NCBI GenBank assembly: GCA_001821915.1
Contig: MHOR01000031.1
Coordinates: 3,707-10,094 of the forward strand
Direction of reading: 5' to 3'
DNA: 6,388 bases
Origin: Candidatus Staskawiczbacteria bacterium RIFCSPHIGHO2_02_FULL_34_10
GTDB taxonomy: Bacteria > Patescibacteriota > Minisyncoccia > Minisyncoccales > Staskawiczbacteraceae
The notes under the pieces are model-generated. The model was not told the origin of the DNA, did not search any database, and saw only the letters and a program-made list of their open reading frames with translations. This document shows, one piece after another, positions 3,846-6,388 of this stretch; positions within the stretch are counted from its first letter, which is position 1; every line of letters starts with the position of its first letter. Position numbers and translations under genes: made by a program.

Positions 3846-5285
3846 ATGAATATTTTAGATTTAACAATTACACAACTTCACGAAGGGTTTAGAAATAAAA
3901 ACTTTACTTCGGTTGAAGTTACGAAAGCTTATTTAGAAAATATTAAAAAAACTGATAAGGAAATTGGAGCATATTTACTAGTTACCGAAGGTTTAGCTTT
4001 AAATCAAGCAGAAAAAGCCGATAAATTAATTTCACTTGCCCTGAGCGGAGTTGAAGGTAATGGAGGGGATTTTCCTCTATTAATGGGGGTACCTTTTTCA
4101 GTAAAAGATGCTATTTTAGTTGAAGGTCAAAAAGCTACCGCTGGTTCAAAAATATTAGAAAACTATGTGGCTCCTTATGATGCCACGGTAATTAAAAAAT
4201 TAAAAACGCAAGGGGCAGTAATTTTAGGAAAAACAAATTTAGATGAATTTGCCATGGGAGTTTCTACTGAAAACTCTGCTTTTAAAGTTACAAAAAATCC
4301 AAATGATTTAACAAGGGTGAGCGGGGGAAGCTCGGGCGGATCTGCGGCCTCGGTGGCTGCTAAACAAGCGGTATATTCCTTAGGTTCTGATACAGGTGGC
4401 TCTATTCGCCTGCCAGCTTCTTTTTGCGGAGTGGTGGGGCTAAATCCTACATATGGCGCTGTTTCTAGGTCTGGGTTAATTTCAATGGCTTCTTCACTGG
4501 ATCAGATAGGACCTATCACTAAAACCGTGGAGGATTGTAGAATTGTATTTGACGCCATAAAAGGTAAAGACCCGCTAGACGCCACATCAATAGAATCACA
4601 AATCTCAAATTTTAAGTCTGAAATCAAAAATATAAAGATTGGCGTTCCAAAAGAATATTTTGGTAGGGGAATCAATTCTAACGTAAAAAAAATTATTGAA
4701 GACGCAATAAAAAAAGCCAAAAAACATGGCGCAAAAATTGTGCCAATAAGTTTGCCCAACTCAAAATATGCAGTTGCGTGTTATTATATTATTGTCCCTT
4801 CTGAAGTTTCGGCAAATTTGGCCAGATTTGATGGCATAAAATATGGATTATATGAAGACGCAGAAAATTTATTGGATGGATATATGAAAACAAGGGGCAG
4901 AGGATTTGGAATTGAAGTTAAAAGGAGAATTATGCTTGGCACATATAGTTTGTCTTCGGGGTACTATGATGCTTATTATAAAAAAGCGCAGGAAGTGCGC
5001 CAAATAATTAAAGAAGATTTTATAGATGCTTTTAAAAAAGTGGATTTAATTTTTTCTCCGGTTTCTCCTATTCCTGCCTTTAAAATAGGTGAGAAAACAG
5101 ATGATGCGCTTTCTATGTATTTAATGGATATTTATACTTGCCCGGTAAAATTAGCTGGTTTACCTGCAATTTCTTTGCCAGTGGGTAATATAGGAAAGCT
5201 GCCAGTGGGGTTACAAATAATAGGTAAATATTTTGAGGAAAATAAAATATTTAATATAGCATCACAACTCGAAAAAATGCTATAA
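3846..5285 (+). CDS. gatA: Aspartyl/glutamyl-tRNA amidotransferase subunit A
   Basis: The glutaminase subunit of GatCAB, an amidase-signature enzyme that releases ammonia from glutamine for transfer to mischarged tRNA on GatB. From Met at 3846 it has 479 residues, a normal length. The Ser-cisSer-Lys triad is intact: K87 (FSVKDA), S162 (SGGSSGGS) and S186 (SDTGGSIR), with the same spacing as K79/S154/S178 of Staphylococcus aureus GatA as I recall it. The C-terminal hallmark EVKRRIMLGTYSLSSGYYDA is present. I chose 3846 because MNILDLTITQLHEG aligns with family N-termini; an in-frame ATG at 3825 adds seven atypical residues and directly abuts the palindrome. Neither start has a Shine-Dalgarno. 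Two segments look repeat-derived: LALSGVEG at 64-71 and SQISNFKSEI at about 251-260. The gene is probably cotranscribed with gatC. Confidence 0.97.
   Translation: MNILDLTITQLHEGFRNKNFTSVEVTKAYLENIKKTDKEIGAYLLVTEGLALNQAEKADKLISLALSGVEGNGGDFPLLMGVPFSVKDAILVEGQKATAGSKILENYVAPYDATVIKKLKTQGAVILGKTNLDEFAMGVSTENSAFKVTKNPNDLTRVSGGSSGGSAASVAAKQAVYSLGSDTGGSIRLPASFCGVVGLNPTYGAVSRSGLISMASSLDQIGPITKTVEDCRIVFDAIKGKDPLDATSIESQISNFKSEIKNIKIGVPKEYFGRGINSNVKKIIEDAIKKAKKHGAKIVPISLPNSKYAVACYYIIVPSEVSANLARFDGIKYGLYEDAENLLDGYMKTRGRGFGIEVKRRIMLGTYSLSSGYYDAYYKKAQEVRQIIKEDFIDAFKKVDLIFSPVSPIPAFKIGEKTDDALSMYLMDIYTCPVKLAGLPAISLPVGNIGKLPVGLQIIGKYFEENKIFNIASQLEKML
4036..4060 (+). repeat. Degenerate palindromic repeat inserted in frame in gatA
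   Basis: The sequence around CCCTGAGCGGAGTTGAAGG (4039-4057) resembles the widespread imperfect palindrome whose usual form reads CCCTGAGCGGAGTCGAAGGG. It encodes LALSGVEG, close to the peptide ALSEVEG that such copies produce when they lie inside genes. It falls at a surface-loop position of GatA, just before the segment leading to the catalytic Lys, where relatives have a shorter linker. The outer arms have diverged (TTGCC against GGTAA), so the copy is not recent. Confidence 0.6.
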
Positions 5286-5421
5286 TGATAAAATAATATA
5301 AATTTAGAATCTCGTATTTTGAATATAGAATAGAATAAAGAATATTGAATACAAAAAAACTAAATTCTAAATTCCGCATTCAATTCAAGCTGCCAAATAC
5401 TAAATTAAAAATTCTCGTTTC
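5286..5421. other. AT-rich repeat-like spacer after gatA
   Basis: This gap is built from variants of short words such as GAATA, TAGAAT and AAATTCTAA. It includes a 10-bp inverted repeat, AATTTAGAAT (5301-5310) with ATTCTAAATT (5364-5373), separated by 53 bp. There is no clear terminator after gatA, no Shine-Dalgarno ahead of 5422 and no convincing promoter, so read-through into the next gene is possible. It looks like low-complexity intergenic repeat DNA. Confidence 0.45.
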
Positions 5422-5964
5422 ATGACTTGGGAAACAATTTATAATTATTTTGGGGCAAAAGAATTTATTTATTTTATATCTTCTTCTGATATTCAAGATG
5501 AGCTTTTTTTAGTGAAAATTGTTTTTATTTTTTTTACCGTACTTTTATTGTTTGCGGTGTTATATTTTTATTCAAACAGTAGTTATATTCAGTACCAGTT
5601 TTTACAGGATGTAGAAGAGTTTTTTGCTTGGCAGCCGTATGGGACTCGGGAAATTAATAAAATTTGGAATAAAATTATTAAAAAAACCGAGTCTGGCTCG
5701 GAACACGAATATAAACTTGCTGTAATGCAAGCCGATGAGTTTTTATTTAGAACTCTAGAAGAGAGAGGATATCAGGGTGAGACTTTTGATAAAATAATAC
5801 AAAATGCCGGCAAAAAAACAATATCTAATTTAAGCGATATACTAGTTGCCCACAAAATAAGAGATTCTATAGTATTTGATAATGATTATAGTCTAGACTC
5901 AGAGTTAGCTAAAAAAATATTATCTGACTATGAAAAAGCAATTAAAGATGCTTCTGTATCTTAA
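5422..5964 (+). CDS. Membrane-anchored protein with a HEPN-like C-terminal helical domain
   Basis: The 180-residue protein has one strong membrane helix at about 30-50 (LVKIVFIFFTVLLLFAVLYF) and a long soluble C-terminal part. That part reads as an alpha-helical bundle: WNKIIKKTESGSEHEYKLAVMQADEFLFRTLEERGY spans about 82-117, and AHKIRDSIVF, 143-152, is followed by a final helix to 173. I recognise this arrangement from recurrent uncharacterised CPR proteins, whose last motif often reads RNxIxH as in HEPN-type domains. Here the His position is Phe152 after Arg147, so any HEPN nuclease function would be lost. The start has no Shine-Dalgarno; it is the first Met and leaves a suitable N-terminus before the helix. 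It follows gatA by 136 bp and converges with the small gene at 5993-6094. The biological role is unknown. Confidence 0.85.
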   Translation: MTWETIYNYFGAKEFIYFISSSDIQDELFLVKIVFIFFTVLLLFAVLYFYSNSSYIQYQFLQDVEEFFAWQPYGTREINKIWNKIIKKTESGSEHEYKLAVMQADEFLFRTLEERGYQGETFDKIIQNAGKKTISNLSDILVAHKIRDSIVFDNDYSLDSELAKKILSDYEKAIKDASVS

Positions 5965-5992
5965 AACTGCAATAGTGGGTTAAAGGACTAAT

Positions 5993-6094
5993 TTATCTTA
6001 AAAATCCTATTCCAACGGAAAATATAATTGTGCTTAGAGCCACTAGGCTTATTAGTATCACCCAAATTATTTTGAAGATTTTTTTTGATTTCAT
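5993..6094 (-). CDS. Putative 33-residue single-helix membrane peptide
   Basis: Read on the minus strand, an ATG at 6094-6092 opens a 33-codon frame ending in TAA at 5995-5993. The product begins with a basic stretch (MKSKKIFK), continues with one hydrophobic helix (about residues 9-31, IIWVILISLVALSTIIF and on) and ends LR. That is the layout of a small inner-membrane peptide with its N-terminus in the cytoplasm. The frame occupies most of the gap between two plus-strand genes, and a plausible promoter lies upstream (6115-6143), which favours a real gene. No Shine-Dalgarno is visible. Short peptides of this type are common in CPR genomes to my knowledge, but AT-rich DNA yields hydrophobic frames by chance, so the call is moderate. 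Confidence 0.5.
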   Translation of the reverse strand: MKSKKIFKIIWVILISLVALSTIIFSVGIGFLR

Positions 6095-6114
6095 ATTATA
6101 TTATTAGTTTTTTT

Positions 6115-6143
6115 ATTATACTTAAATGATACCAAGTTTTAAA
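6115..6143 (-). promoter_or_regulatory. Possible promoter of the small membrane peptide
   Basis: On the minus strand TTTAAA (6143-6138, four of six matches to the -35 consensus), a 17-bp spacer and a perfect TATAAT (6120-6115) precede the ATG at 6094, giving a leader of about 14 nt. The region is very AT-rich, which raises the chance of a false match. The element overlaps the start of the divergent FtsB-like gene. Confidence 0.35.
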
Positions 6144-6388
6144 AAAAATAAAAAGAGTAATCAGTCGAAAATTTTAGTAATTTTAGGTGGTATTTTTATT
6201 TTATTTATTTTTATTGTGATAATTATTGCAGATATAAAAATGTATGAAAAAAAAGAAAAACTTAATTCTAAAATAGAAAATTTAAAAAATAAAATAGAAG
6301 ATATTCAGGCCAGAAACAATAAACTACAGCAGGGCATATCAAATGTAAATGACCAAAAATATATAGAAAAAGTGGCTAGGGAAGAGTT
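6126..6388 (+). CDS. Septum formation initiator, FtsB/DivIC family (3' truncated)
   Basis: The frame starts at ATG 6126 and runs off the window after 87 codons. It shows the full FtsB/DivIC layout: a short basic cytoplasmic N-terminus (FKKNKKSNQSK, 5-15), one membrane helix (about 16-35), then a coiled coil rich in Lys, Glu, Asn, Ile and Leu (about 39-72). The family-type end of the domain follows, in which a Tyr-Ile-Glu-Lys-x-Ala-Arg-Glu-Glu pattern (YIEKVAREE, 79-87) is characteristic. These proteins join FtsL and FtsQ/DivIB at the division site, with the coiled coil outside the membrane. Which of the two names applies cannot be decided from sequence. The start lacks a Shine-Dalgarno; TATTAT at 6114-6119 could serve as a -10 for a leaderless transcript, but this is weak in such AT-rich DNA. 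The little minus-strand gene lies divergently 31 bp upstream. Confidence 0.88.
   Translation, partial: MIPSFKKNKKSNQSKILVILGGIFILFIFIVIIIADIKMYEKKEKLNSKIENLKNKIEDIQARNNKLQQGISNVNDQKYIEKVAREE

Noticed and set aside
4502..4759. Minus-strand open frame inside gatA
   Set aside because: It is antisense to the conserved amidase body; its hydrophobic look comes from AT-rich codons on the other strand.
1..6388. CRISPR array, tRNA or rRNA genes, transposase genes
   Set aside because: No regularly spaced direct repeats, no tRNA-like T-loop or acceptor pairing, no rRNA stretches and no transposase motifs were seen on either strand.

Overview
The window looks like a stretch of chromosome from a Patescibacteria/CPR bacterium, most likely a Parcubacteria-type lineage. 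The reasons are: AT-rich DNA (about one third G+C in the housekeeping genes), very short intergenic gaps, almost no Shine-Dalgarno sequences ahead of the plus-strand genes, a compact prolyl-tRNA synthetase without the editing domain, and small membrane proteins typical of that group. Nothing suggests a recoded UGA: no in-frame TGA has to be read through, and one gene stops on TGA. The lineage call is an inference, not a search result.

Layout. Positions 1-111 hold the tail of an unidentified membrane protein, followed 10 bp later by proS (122-1366). A GC-rich double hairpin (about 1377-1444) fills the gap to mreB (1460-2527). Positions 2528-2893 have no gene but carry a chain of hairpins, several of which look like intrinsic terminators. 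A minus-strand single-gene unit follows (2894-3376). It has its own near-consensus promoter, a 5' stem-loop, a good Shine-Dalgarno site and a downstream terminator, and its base composition (about 50-60% G+C in spot counts) is unlike the rest of the window. It is the best candidate for an acquired cassette; the protein is not recognised. Next come gatC (3510-3797) and gatA (3846-5285), separated by a perfect 36-bp palindrome. After an AT-rich repeat-like gap come a membrane-anchored protein with a HEPN-like C-terminus (5422-5964), a 33-residue minus-strand membrane peptide (5993-6094) and the start of an FtsB/DivIC-type division gene (6126 to the window edge).

How the genes fit together. ProS charges tRNA-Pro. 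GatCA are two of the three subunits of the Glu-tRNA(Gln)/Asp-tRNA(Asn) amidotransferase; gatB is not in the window. MreB organises elongation of the cell wall, and FtsB/DivIC works in septum formation. These are ordinary core genes for translation and cell shape. The unusual material lies between and inside them: palindromic elements next to mreB and gatA start codons, repeat-derived segments inserted in frame into gatA, a heptamer repeat in gatC, and the compositionally foreign minus-strand unit inserted between mreB and gatC.
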